Source: Tipula vernalis (taxonomy: Eukaryota; Arthropoda; Insecta; Diptera; Tipulidae). Taken from it: a DNA stretch of 64,000 bases. The position numbers and the translations under genes were made by a program. This document shows positions 54,048-64,000 of this stretch, piece by piece. Where the stretch lies: assembly GCA_958295665.1 (NCBI GenBank), contig OY282558.1, positions 307,554,092 through 307,618,091 of the forward strand, written 5' to 3'. Positions within the stretch are counted from its first letter, which is position 1. Every line of letters starts with the position of its first letter. Under the pieces are notes generated by a model. The model saw nothing but the letters and a program-made list of their open reading frames with translations, was not told where the DNA came from and searched no databases.

Positions 54048-55045
54048 CAATTAAAGGATAATGTTCCAAATATTATCCAGAAACAACCAAAAAAAATACC
54101 TCCACCACCACCAATAGTAATAGATGAAGTCAAAGACTACGATGTACTCTATGAAAAAATAAAAACAATAACTGCTACTGATAAGTTTACTGCAAAGGTG
54201 ATGAATGGAAACACCATCAAAATAAACTTAGAAGATGCTGAAACATACAGGAAAATGACAAAAATGTTAAATGAAGAAAAACGTGCTTGGCACACGTTTG
54301 AAGATAAACAAAGCAGACCAATTAGGGTCATGGCTAAAAACTTACATTCTACGTGTAAACCAGATAAAATAATTGAGGACCTGAAAGCAAAAGGATTTAA
54401 GGCAACTGAAACATCGAATAAGCTAAAACGGAGAGGCAAAGTACCTCTCAACATGTTTATGTTGACCTTCGATACTGATGAAGATATCGAAAAAATTTAT
54501 CAAATTAAGTACATCTTGGGGTGCAAAGTGGTTATTCAGCCTCTAAGAAGATCTAAGCTTATACCACAATGTAAACAATGTCAAGCCTATGGACATACAC
54601 AAAAATATTGCAACAGGGAACCTAGGTGTGTCAAATGTTTAGGTAAACATCATACCAAAGATTGTGTAAAAGCCCAAAATGTTCAACCTAAATGCGTTCA
54701 CTGTGGAGAAAACCATCCGGCTAACTACAAAGGATGCAGCGTTGCTATTGAACTGCAAAATATCAAAAATAAGAACGTGATTGCTAAAAATCACAATGAA
54801 CCATCAAGATGAACCGACCCGAAGTAAATCGTAGAGTGTCGGGAACTACTCAAGGACAATTTGGTAAAATGACTTATGCTCAAGTAATGATGAGCAATGG
54901 AAATCCAGGAAAAACTGCTCAAAATGACGATATAAGTCAAACACTTAAATTAATTTTAAGCAGACTAAATACATTTGATGAGCGATTACAGAAACTAGAG
55001 TACAGCACTAAGGGAGCCATCCCTAAACAGAAAAATGGCCAATGA
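54048..55045 (+). pseudogene. Jockey ORF1 (Gag-like, PRE_C2HC and zinc knuckles)
   Basis: Open from 54054 without its native start. Proline run IPPPPPIVIDEV, then the RNA-binding region with the PRE_C2HC-type segment (GFKATETSNKLKRRGKVPLN, MFMLTFDTDEDIEKIYQIK), followed by three knuckles: CKQCQAYGHTQKYC, CVKCLGKHHTKDC, CVHCGENHPANYKGC. A one-base shift near 54810 moves the C-terminus (MTYAQVMMSNG, coiled coil) into the frame ending 55045, which overlaps the ORF2 start by 11 bases. ORF1 binds the element RNA. Confidence 0.85.
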
Positions 55046-56686
55046 TCTTAGAATCTTATGTTGGAATGCCAATGGACTGATGCAACATCAACAAGAACTG
55101 CAAGTGGTCCTGGACACAGAAAAAATCGATGTATGTCTCATCACGGAAACACACTTCACTAGACAATCAAACATTAAATTTAAAAATTATCAAATATATC
55201 ACACTATTCACCCTGGAAACACTGCTAAAGGAGGTAGTGCTGTTATAATTAGAAATAGTATTCATCACTATGAGGAGTTAAAATATGAAACGGAAGAAAT
55301 ACAAGCAACTGCTGTTATTGTCAAATCCAAAAGTAGTTCTATTTGTATTGCTAGTATTTACTGCCCACCGAAGCACTCAATGAAAGAAAAGGATTATCTC
55401 GAGTTCCTCAGTAAATTAGGAAAACGATTTGTACTTGGAGGAGACTTTAATGCAAAAAATGTCCACTGGGGATCCAGATTAACAACGACTAAGGGTAAAG
55501 AACTCCTAAAAGCTATCAGAAAATGCAGTTGTGAAGCCTTCTCAACTGGAAAACCAACCTACTGGCCAACTGATCCAAACAAAGTACCAGATCTGATTGA
55601 TTTCTTTATAATAAAGAACATATCTGTAAATTATGTACAAGTAGATGAAAGCCACGACTTAAACTCTGATCATTCACCAATACTTCTAACGTTAAGTGAA
55701 AAAATCATTCAGAAAGAAAAAAAACCATTCCTAGTAAATAATCACACTAATTGGGCATGCTTTAGACTATCGCTAGAACAAAAAATTAACTTAATGGTTC
55801 CGTTAAAGACTGAAGAACAATTAGACAAAGAAGTTCACAAATTTGTAAAAGATATACAGCAATCGGCTTGGGAAAATACTCCTGAAATTAAAACGAAAAT
55901 CAAGGGAAACAACTACCCTATAGAAATTAGGGAACTCCTCGCAGAAAAAAGAAGAGCGAGAAGAGTATGGCAACAAACAAGCGCCCCCCAAGATAAAACT
56001 CATTTGAACAATCTCACTCAACAATTAAGAAGAGAGATCAAAGAATTGAAAAATGGATCAATCAGCAACTATTTAAGAAAATTAACTAATGATAACAGTA
56101 CTGATTATTCTTTTTGGAAAGCAACCAAAAGAATCAAAAGACCAATAATGCAGATTCCCCCAATAAAAATAGCAGGTGAGAAATGGGCTAGAAATAATGA
56201 AGACAAAGCTCGAGAATTTGCCGAACACTTCGAAAAAATATTCCAGCTACATGAAGACCAAACGTTGGAAGCCGAGATAATACCTGAACAAGCTGTGCAA
56301 GAAAGTAAAGAAATCCTACCGACAACACCAAAAGAAGTCATGCGTGAGATAAAAGCTAATATGAATACGAAAAAAGCTCCTGGGTACGATCTTATTACTG
56401 CAGAAATCTTAAAAGAACTGCCAAGGAAAGCTCTGGTGAAACTCACCAATCTTATAAATGCAGCATTTAGAATCAAATGTGTACCAAGCTTATGGAAAAT
56501 TGCAGAAGTAATTATGATCCCAAAACCTGGGAAACCACCGCACATAACATCGTCTTATAGGCCAATTTCGCTATTGCCAGTCATGTCCAAACTCTTTGAG
56601 AAGCTTCTGGTAAAAATATTAAATCCGATAATCGAGAGTAAAAACTTGATCCCAAATCATCAGTTCGGTTTTCGCAACCAACACTC
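55035..56686 (+). CDS. Jockey ORF2, endonuclease and N-terminal RT, interrupted
   Basis: ATG at 55035. AP endonuclease (residues 1-220): RILCWNANGLMQHQQEL, CLITETHF, ASIYCPPKHSM, LGGDFNAKNVHWGS, and SDHSPIL, all catalytic motifs in place. A linker follows, then RT: KKAPGYDLITAEILKEL, WKIAEVIMIPKPGKPP, SYRPISLLPVMSKLFEKLL, HQFGFRNQHS. At 56686 an insertion begins; the codons after HS up to 56768 belong to it. The rest of RT is at 61169. Excision of the insert with one ACTC restores the frame exactly. Confidence 0.95.
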
Positions 56687-57167
56687 TGTTACGACTGGCA
56701 TACGTCTTCACTTCATACAGAGGAAAAAGAAGTTTTTTGCGAAGATTCCAAACGCTCAAATAATTTGAATTTTTTTTTATCGTTATAAAATACCCTGACC
56801 ACCATGGTGTTTATACCTATGCTCGCTTTTATGATTTCCAAATTTAAATTTAATATTCCCTCCGATTGCTATGTAAACATATTTTAAATTTTTTTTTTTT
56901 GCATTTACTTGTTTTCTATATTGTCATGTACAAGCATACATATCTCTTGCGAGTTGGTGTGTGTACATGTATTGTGTAGTATGAGATGGAATGTTTGCGT
57001 TATTAAAATGTTCAATCTGGAATATTCCATTTTTCTTTCTGGTATCATTGGCTTAAATTAACGCGTGATATTTGCTCTGTGTGGGGAACAAGCCGATCGG
57101 TGTATTCAACATGAAGATGAATCCGATGCGGCCGTACAGATAAGTATGTACATATCATTGCCTATGT

Positions 57168-58705
57168 ATTAAAGGCCGTGTGAGCACAAAAAAAATGGCG
57201 TGTCCTATGTATGTGTTATAGGATCACAAACAAAAATATTTACATACAAACCGTAAAAAGTTCTATGAAAAAAAAAATTTTTTTTGATACTTTTTCGTTT
57301 CGCATTTAATAACTTTTTAAATAAGGCCAAAAATGAATTTTCATTCCATTGACAATAAACTAGAGTATTGAATTATAATATTGGGCAAAAAAAAAAAATT
57401 ATTGTTGAATATTTTGCATATTTTCATTCAACGCCGTTTCACTGTTTTCTAAAATTTTTATCTATAAAACTGCGAGAGAGACTAAAATCAAAACAAAAAA
57501 AATTAACAAAACAAAATGTATGAAAATAAAATGATTTTGTTTATTTTCTTTAGTATTGCTTTGCAATTGCAACTCATAATGATAGGTCGTTTCTGTACGA
57601 TGTAGATGTTTTGTCCGAGGATGGGGAAATTTTTATTCAGTATGTACGGAGAAAATAAAAAAAACGAGATGTTTGTTTAGTACTTTCCTTATTGTGCGAT
57701 TACGACATGAGAAATGCGTAATACTTTTCTTATATATGTACAACTTTTATTTATACGATCGATTACTAGAAATTAGATAACGTAATTAAAATATTATTAG
57801 TAATTATTAGTGTCATTTTTTACGACTGAAAAATTATAAATTGATAAAACTATATGTTCTAAAAATGTAAAAATTCATAGTAATGCATTTTTTAGATATA
57901 GTATGTAAATTAGAAAATAAATTTTTACAAACTTTTTTTTTGTTTCAAATTTGAGTTTTGTACATTTTTAATTATTTAGGCGCAAAATATTACAGTAAAA
58001 ATGAAATATTATAATTTAATAACCTAATTTCTAATAATCGATGGTTTACAAAAAAAATTTGTTTATAAAAAAAGCAAAAAACGGATTACGCATTTCTTAA
58101 TCGCACAATCAGCAAAAGCAAATTACGCATTTCTCATGTCGTAAATGTAATCGCACAATAAGGAAAGTACTAACATAAACCAACTCGATCTATTTTTTTA
58201 TTTCTCTATCAACAATAGACAGAACACAGAAATAAAAAAAATTCCCCACCCTCGGACATAATATCGTACAGAAACGACCGATTATCATGAGTTGCCTTGC
58301 AACGTTGCAACGCAATACTAAAGAAAATAAATAAAATCATTTTATTTTCATACATTTTGTTTTGTTAATTTTTTTTTGTTTTGATTTTAGTCTCTCTCGC
58401 AGTTTTAAAGACAAAAATTTTAGAAAACAGTGAAACGGCGTTGAATGAAAATATGCAAAATATTCATAAATAATTATTTTTTTTTTGCCCAATATTATAA
58501 TTCAATACCCTAGTTTATTGTCAATGGAGTGAAAATTTATTTTTGGCCGTATATAAAAAGTTATTAAATGCGAAACGAAAAAGTATCAAAAAAAAATTTT
58601 TTTTTCCATAGAACTTTTTACGGTTTGTATGTAAATTTTTTTGTTTGTGATCCTAAACAACATACATAGGTAGCAATATACTAAAACGGCCTTTAATACA
58701 CTGGC
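57168..58705. mobile_element. Fold-back element with about 520-bp inverted arms
   Basis: 57170-57720 is matched in inverse orientation by 58110-58700 (both ends TATTAAAGGCCGT / ACGGCCTTTAATA). Arms share several blocks, for example CAACGCCGTTTCACTGTTTT (57430) and its complement at about 58430. The centre (57721-58109) is AT-rich and non-coding. No transposase. Confidence 0.85.
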
Positions 58706-59182
58706 ACTGTTACAAGAACAAGACAACGCTATACTAAAGAAAATAAACAAAATCATTTTGTTTTCATACATTTTGTTTTGTTAATTTTTTTTGTTTTGAT
58801 TTTAGTCTCTCTCACAGTTTTATAGACAAAAATTTTAGAAAACAGTGAAACGGCGTTGAATGAAAATATGCAAAATATTCAACAATAATTATTTTTTTTT
58901 TGCCCAATATTATAATTCAATACCTTAGTTTATTGTCAATGGAATGAAAATTCATTTTTGGCCTTATTTAAAAAGTTATTAAATGCGAAACGAAAAAGTA
59001 TCAAAAAAAAATTTTTTTTCCATAGAACTTTTTACGTTTTGTATGTAAATATTTTTGTTTGTGATCCTATAACACATACATAGGTAGCAATATTACTAAA
59101 ACGGCCTTTAATACACTGGCACTGCTATAACACATACATAGGTAGCAATATACTAAAACGGCCTTTAATACACTGGCACTGA
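58706..59182. repeat. Additional fold-back arm copies
   Basis: 58727-59126 is a third copy of the right arm in the same orientation; a short fourth copy of its terminal 55 bp (ACACATACATAGGTAGCAAT...ACTGGCACTG) is at 59127-59182. CGGCCTTTAATACACTGGCA occurs three times (about 58687, 59103, 59160). Confidence 0.85.
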
Positions 59183-60599
59183 TTTTACAATAATAAAAAT
59201 AAAAAAATAAAAAAATGATGAAGATGTGCACAAATACAACGACTGGGACGAACAGCGATGCGAAGTGGAAAATAGGAGGGGGAAAAAAATTTCTGATTTT
59301 TTCTGATTGATGTAAAATATTTTTTTTTAGATTTTTTAGTCTAGTTTTGAATTTTAAAATGATCGGTCTATCATTTTTTGTTAAGATAGTCGATCTAATT
59401 TTGATTATTAAATAGTTTTTAAATAAAGAGGCTAGTTTTGGCAGTTGTGACGATAAGTCGAAATTAATTATATTTTTTTTTTTTTTTGATCGGATAAAAT
59501 ATTAATCCATATGTGTTAACAAAAAAAAAAAAAAAAAAAAAAAACACTAAAATAATGATTGTTTAATAAAAAAAAAAAAAAAAAACATATCGTGTATAGT
59601 TATATCTCTTTAATTATATTGTAATAAAATAAATATTTAAGTTACATAAACTATTGTATTGAAATTCGATTTTGTTTTTAATAAAAATAAATAAAACAAA
59701 GAAATTTTGTATAAAGTGTGATGTGACATGTGATGTTATGAAAACTGTTAATTTAAAAATATATGAGAAAATAAAAAAATTAAAGTTTATAAAAAGAGAG
59801 GAAAATTAAATAGGAAAAGACTGAATTTTTTTTGTGTGACGGAAATATTTCTATTAATATAGAAATGAGTTATATCGTTATAATTGTATTATTATAAATT
59901 ATTGAAATTCCATAACAAAGGAAAATAAAAAACTAATGTCCACACTATTCGCAAAACAAAATATCTAAAACAAAATTTCATCTGTAAGCGTGTAGTGTCG
60001 AAGCGGTGTTTTAGTAGGGCACGGGTCTTCTGTTTTTGCGAGATTTCCGTTGGTTTTCAATGGCAGGCAATCAATTGTGTGAGGGGGATCCTGCGTCGGC
60101 GCTGCTTGCGGTGTGGTCGGACGGGCCATAAAAAAAAAAGGTACGCTATTAAGGGAAAAAACAACCTGTAAATTTTAAATTGTAACAGTTGTTTTTCCTC
60201 TGCTTATTTTTCTTTTTATTATATATTTGTTTGGCGGTTATATTCTTGATTCTCGTGGTGGTGCACCGATTTGGTGGAAACCCCACGCAGAGCAATCCTC
60301 TAGCCAATTTTTTTTTTTTTTGGTTCAAATTTGAGTGGTTACGTTTGGAGTTTCCGTTTTTTTTTTCATTTTCGCTTCGGCTCGGTTGTCCGTTTTTTTT
60401 GGGTGTGGTTCGACCCCATAGCGGTTCATTTTCTTTTCAGGTACTTGTGTGTTATTTTCTTGATTTCTTAAAACAGTGAACAGTGAAAGTAAAATTTAAC
60501 ATAACGTAGAATCAGTTTTAACGTAATTTATCTTACCTAATTTTCAAATTTTTTTTACTTTTACCGTAACAAAATTTTTTCTTTTAATTTCTTACTGTA
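59183..60599. other. Non-coding, homopolymer-rich stretch
   Basis: Long poly-A and poly-T runs (59470-59590) and AT-rich DNA; 60020-60180 and 60270-60420 have more G and C. A 96-codon plus frame at 60189-60479 is Phe-rich and not supported. Confidence 0.4.
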
Positions 60600-61164
60600 G
60601 TGTGCTACGCCGCACCATGTGCGCGTAAACAAATAATTGATCGGATGATGTGAGGTGGGGTCATGTGAAGGGTCGGCCTTTTCCCACCCTTTTCTGTGCG
60701 TGCCGTTCGTTCCTCTAGGCTGTGCTGGAGGGCGGCACGCCACATGAGTCGATCGCGTCGGGATGACGGTCTCCGTTCCGGGGGATTGTCGCTGGGATTG
60801 TCATGCGGGCGTCCTTCCCTCATAGTGGCATCGGTGGCCGTCGCGACTGGGAAACAGCATCCCAGTAGACGGGCCGATGAGGGGAGGCCCGTGTGGCAGT
60901 CACGGCGGTGATCGCCTGGGATTGAGACGGTCACTCCGGATCGATCACTCCCAGCTTATCATTTTCTTTTTGCCGCTGAGGCCGTGGCAATTTAATTTTA
61001 ATTTCCATTTGCCCCTCTAATTTTGTTCTTCATGCTGTTATTCAAGCATGAGAAATATGTCTGAGAACCCCCACGCCGCACCGTGAGCTCTAGCCAGCTA
61101 CTATACCGCATCAGACCGCTATTCTCATGTCTGTTAACGTAATCCCTTGGGGGATTCCGTCACA
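60600..61164. other. GC-rich terminal block of the 4.5-kb insertion
   Basis: Markedly richer in G and C than anything else in the window. A 109-codon minus frame (60605-60934) and an opposite plus frame (60696-60911) exist but neither resembles a known protein. Could be an LTR or leader of an element with a different base composition. Confidence 0.4.
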
Positions 61165-61168
61165 ACTC

Positions 61169-62183
61169 AACAATTAATCAAGTACACAGAATAACCAGTA
61201 TAATTGAGAAAGCATTAGAGGAGAAAAAAGTCTGTTCAACAGTATTTCTAGACGTTGCACAAGCGTTTGATAGAGTGTGGCATGAAGGACTTAACCACAA
61301 GTTAAGGAATCTTCTACCAATGCAATTTGCTAAGATACTGGAATCATACTTGAAAGATAGGTTCTTCAGGATTAAGTTAGATGATACATTTTCTGAATTG
61401 AAAGAAATCAATGCAGGAGTTCCACAGGGCAGTGTATTAGGGCCGGTTTTATACCTACTTTACACTTATGATCTTCCTACATTAGAAAACAACACGGTGG
61501 CAACTTTTGCAGATGATACGGCGATCTTAGCTGTTGGAAAAAGCAACGAAGAATCAACACAGAAGTTACAATCAGCCATAACTCAAATATATAAATGGAC
61601 AAAAAGATGGAGAATAAAACTAAATGAAGCTAAATCAGTTCACATCAACTTTACAAACAGACGAATCGAACATATTCCGATTACCATAAATCGGGAAATA
61701 ATACCGCATGCGAACACAGCTAAGTATCTCGGCATGACCCTGGATGCTAAACTACGATGGAAAGCACACGTCAAGAAGAAAAGTGAAGAATTAAGACTTA
61801 AATACAGAAAAATGTATTGGCTGATGGGAAGGAACTCTTCTTTATCAACATACAACAAGCTTCTACTTTATAAGCAAATATTGAAACCGATTTGGACTTA
61901 TGGTATTCAGCTTTGGGGTTGTACCAAACAGAGCAACGTAAATATCATCCAAAGATTTCAGAATATGGTATTAAGGAACATCGTTGATGCACCTTGGTAT
62001 GTCAGGAACAATGACCTTCATAGGGACCTTAAGATGAACCTCATCTTAAATGAAATCCAGGAAAAAGCACGGAGACACGAAAAAAGGCTCCGCCAACATG
62101 TGAACATTGCGGCAACTCAGCTCCTAAGCATCACGAATTTAGTTCGCAGACTTAAAAGAACCAAACCTTTTGAGCTGGTGTGA
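61169..62183 (+). CDS. Jockey ORF2, C-terminal RT
   Basis: Continuation of ORF2. STVFLDVAQAFDRVWHEGL (first catalytic Asp region), AGVPQGSVLGPVLYLLY, ATFADDTAILAVGK (catalytic FADD), TKRWRIKLNEAKSVHINF, YLGMTLDAKLRWKAHVKKK and KPIWTYGIQLWGC, then a basic tail ending LKRTKPFELV at 62183. All RT motifs are intact. The 3' UTR of about 200 bp ends in an A tail. Confidence 0.95.
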
Positions 62184-62486
62184 TTGTCAGTTTAAGCAGC
62201 ATTATGCTGATCTAAAATCCACAACAAAGATGTGGTTTACTTCAATTTACCAAACACTATGGAACGCCAATGGGAAGAATCCATAGATTAATTTAAGTTA
62301 GTAAATTAAGTCAGAAACAAATTGCTCATTAGTCCAGGAGACTAGATTGTAATTATATAAAATAAATAAATAAAATTTATTTTAAATATAAAAAAAAAAA
62401 AAAAAAAAAAAATCTATTTAAATATTGCATTAACTAACTCGCCCTATTTTAGTTAGTTAGTTTAGTCGATTAAGGCACACAGCATA

Positions 62487-62746
62487 AAATTATTAAAATT
62501 TTTTTTTTTAACGTAAGAGTTTTTACTATTTATTTTTATATAGGTAAAGTGAGCACAAAGAATTATATATTGGTCCGTTGATTTCTGCCTTGTAATGGCG
62601 GAAGAAACTTTTTTTTTTTTTTTTTTAAAACTGTGTTATTTGACTTCACCAAAAGTCAATGAACACTACACTAGAACAAAATAAAAGTCACCAAACTTTT
62701 TTTTTTTTAATTAATTAACGCGAATTAATATATATCCCACTTCTGA
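62487..62746. other. AT-rich spacer
   Basis: Several T runs; nothing recognised. Confidence 0.3.
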
Positions 62747-62979
62747 AACTGTTCTCGTTGTTGTTTTATTAAAACAAATAAAATTAGCTCTACTTTAGGT
62801 GTTATTCGTTCAATTGTTTGTTTATTTCTATTTAAGCTTACAAAAAGGAATGCACTGCACGAAAATGCCCTGCGCTCCAAACTCTCCCTATACACAACAC
62901 AATCTACCCAGTAAACACTTCATGGGTTTCATAATATAAAGCTAGGTGGCATTATTTTCATTTTAATTTAGTACATCAA
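62747..62979. repeat. LTR-end fragment, copy 2 of 2
   Basis: Nearly identical to 5068-5297 from ACTGTTCTCGTTGTTG to TAGTACATCA. Truncated at the left; no internal region next to it. Confidence 0.8.
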
Positions 62980-63431
62980 TACATACAAGTTTATAACTAA
63001 ATTAATATTATTTTGAAAATCGATACATCTATCAAACGAGCCAAAAATCCACACCTTCTTTGGAATAGGGGTAAAAATGACGTTTCACATAACCAAAATT
63101 GCTATAGAGCCATCTATAGAATTTTTTAAACTAAAATCCCTCTTTTGTTAATTATATGTGTAACTACTTCTAACAACTACACCATCACTTGAGCATAAGT
63201 ATTTGCGAGTACACGCTTATTAATAATACTACATACTTGCTGGCAGCAAATGATTGTATGAAATCTGGCAAGTTCGAATTGTAGGTGTTATTGTATAGGC
63301 AATATACCAACAACATCTATAATTCATATTCCTGCTATTAGATGTTTTTGAATATACTTCAAAACCTTCTAAAATTCTCTCTTTACAAATCTCGAACAAT
63401 TGTAAGCCCGATCAGTTGTATAATAATGCTA
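62980..63431. other. AT-rich spacer
   Basis: No coding similarity or repeat seen. Confidence 0.35.
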
Positions 63432-63893
63432 CAGTGAGTAACTTTAATCGGTTTTGTATTATCTTTAGGTTTCAAAGGATTTTTAGTATTAAAATAACAA
63501 AAATTATAATTTTTCTTTTTCAAAAATCAAAATTTTATTATTCTTAAATAAAATTCAAATATTTTCATATTAAATAACATTACCATGACATTATTATTAA
63601 CAATAAAACAAAAGATACAACTATTTCATCGTTACTTTAATATTCGGTCAAAATTAAAAAATCAGTTTTTAAAAGTAAAATAAGTTAAATTAATATTTTG
63701 TCGGATATCCTTTCTGCTTCAAAACGTGGTGTAAGCGATTTGGCATATTCTCAACAATTTTTTTGCAATAATCTTGGCCGATTTCAGCCCATTCCTGTTT
63801 CAGTCTAATTTTTAAATCACCTACTCAAATAATCGAAGTTTTTCGAATTCGCCGGTCTAGAGCATCCAATATATTTTCTATGGGGTTTGTAAT
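63432..63893 (-). pseudogene. Tc1-like transposase C-terminus with one element end
   Basis: Minus frame from about 63893 to TAA 63690-63692: NPIENILDALDRRIRK, an in-frame TGA near 63821, then LKQEWAEIGQDYCKKIVENM and the typical end KGYPTKY. The catalytic Glu (NPIEN) is present, but the residues before it are replaced by unrelated sequence, so the copy is cut there. CAGTGAGTAACTTTAATCGG at 63432, after TA, may be its terminal repeat. Confidence 0.75.
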
Positions 63894-64000
63894 ATGATAA
63901 TTATACCGGTTATAGTTAGATAATGATAAAAGTATTAGATACGTTTTAAGGTTAGCACAAGAGTGATGCGCATTTATTTTTATTCAATATAACAAGGTTT
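63894..64000. other. Unassigned right edge
   Basis: AT-rich, contains AATTATACCGGTTATAGTTA. Nothing recognised. Confidence 0.3.

Larger units (their letters stand above)
56687..61164. mobile_element. 4.5-kb insertion with TG...CA ends and ACTC duplication
   Basis: Begins TGTTACGACTGG, ends GATTCCGTCACA, flanked by ACTC (56683-56686 and 61165-61168). Removing it with one ACTC restores the Jockey RT frame. TG...CA ends with 4-bp duplication fit an LTR element, but no long direct terminal repeats and no coding region were found; first eight bases of both ends are also similar in inverse orientation (TGTTACGA/TGTGACGG). Contains fold-back repeats. Class unresolved. Confidence 0.75.
54048..62411 (+). 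mobile_element. Jockey-clade non-LTR retrotransposon, 5'-truncated
   Basis: Flanked by a 12-bp duplication ATCTATTTAAAT (54036-54047 and 62412-62423). Starts inside ORF1 and ends in an A tail (62389-62411). Own length about 3.9 kb after subtracting the 4.48-kb insertion at 56687-61164. Gag-like ORF1, endonuclease and RT, no RNase H: Jockey clade. Confidence 0.9.
53055..62486. mobile_element. TIR element interrupted by the Jockey retrotransposon
   Basis: GCTGTGTACCTTAATCGACT at 53055 and, on the other strand, GCTGTGTGCCTTAATCGACT ending 62486; the match extends to about 35 bp (continuing AAACTAACTAA). Without the Jockey element (54048-62411 plus one TSD) the unit is about 1.05 kb. No transposase recognised, so a non-autonomous DNA transposon or MITE; target duplication uncertain. 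Confidence 0.7.

Noticed and set aside
56105..56545. 146-codon minus frame
   Set aside because: Antisense shadow of the Jockey RT, whose motifs are clear on the plus strand.
60605..60934. 109-codon minus frame in the GC-rich block
   Set aside because: Overlaps an opposite-strand frame; open frames are expected by chance in GC-rich DNA and no motif was found.

Overview
The window is a transposon graveyard from an AT-rich insect genome. The element repertoire (BEL/Pao, copia using a half initiator-tRNA-Met primer site, several Ty3/gypsy families, Jockey-type non-LTR, Tc1/mariner, hAT, a tRNA-derived SINE with an ACA-rich tail) fits an insect, perhaps a fly; the order is an inference. No gene is complete. 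Host genes are visible only as small fragments: a last coding exon on + that has been split in two (23203-23219 and 31290-31390), two candidate terminal exons of a convergent - strand gene (31672-31833 and 32309-32356), a THAP zinc-finger exon (18541-18811), and a cullin-2 piece carried inside a DNA transposon (about 23950-24530).

Layout. 1-7.5 kb: broken minus-strand gypsy pieces, an octamer microsatellite and a DD41D mariner relic. 8.0-9.4 kb: a dimeric satellite (110 + 123 bp). 10.1-12.6 kb: a structurally complete hAT element with an 8-bp target duplication and spliced BED-finger transposase. 13.1-15.3 kb: a Tc1 element with very long inverted repeats, inserted in a TA microsatellite. 16.8-17.6 kb: a shrunken Tc1 copy. 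18.1-18.4 kb: a SINE. 18.5-23.0 kb: THAP domain running into a plus-strand gypsy gag-pol. 23.2-31.3 kb: a nearly intact BEL/Pao element with 5-bp target duplication, whose 3' LTR carries a 1.15-kb transposon containing the cullin-2 fragment. 35.5-47.1 kb: nested gypsy LTR elements with a full copia element inside, all inserted into the first exon of a CACTA-like (tnp2-type) transposase that resumes at 47118. 48.7-52.9 kb: gypsy gag pieces interrupted by a solo LTR and a short hAT. 53.1-62.5 kb: a TIR element containing a 5'-truncated Jockey element, itself interrupted by a 4.5-kb insertion with fold-back repeats. 62.7-63.9 kb: an LTR fragment and a Tc1 C-terminus.

Target-site duplications, exact excision logic and restored reading frames let the insertion order be read directly: the cullin-bearing element entered the BEL LTR after BEL had entered a host exon; copia entered a gypsy integrase, which lies inside an LTR nest that entered a CACTA transposase; hAT and a solo LTR entered one gypsy gag; a 4.5-kb element entered Jockey RT, and Jockey entered a TIR element. 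The most unusual items are the cullin-2 capture with a retained intron, the THAP-to-Gag continuity with a SAP-like segment, and the chimeric LTR element with two LTR types.
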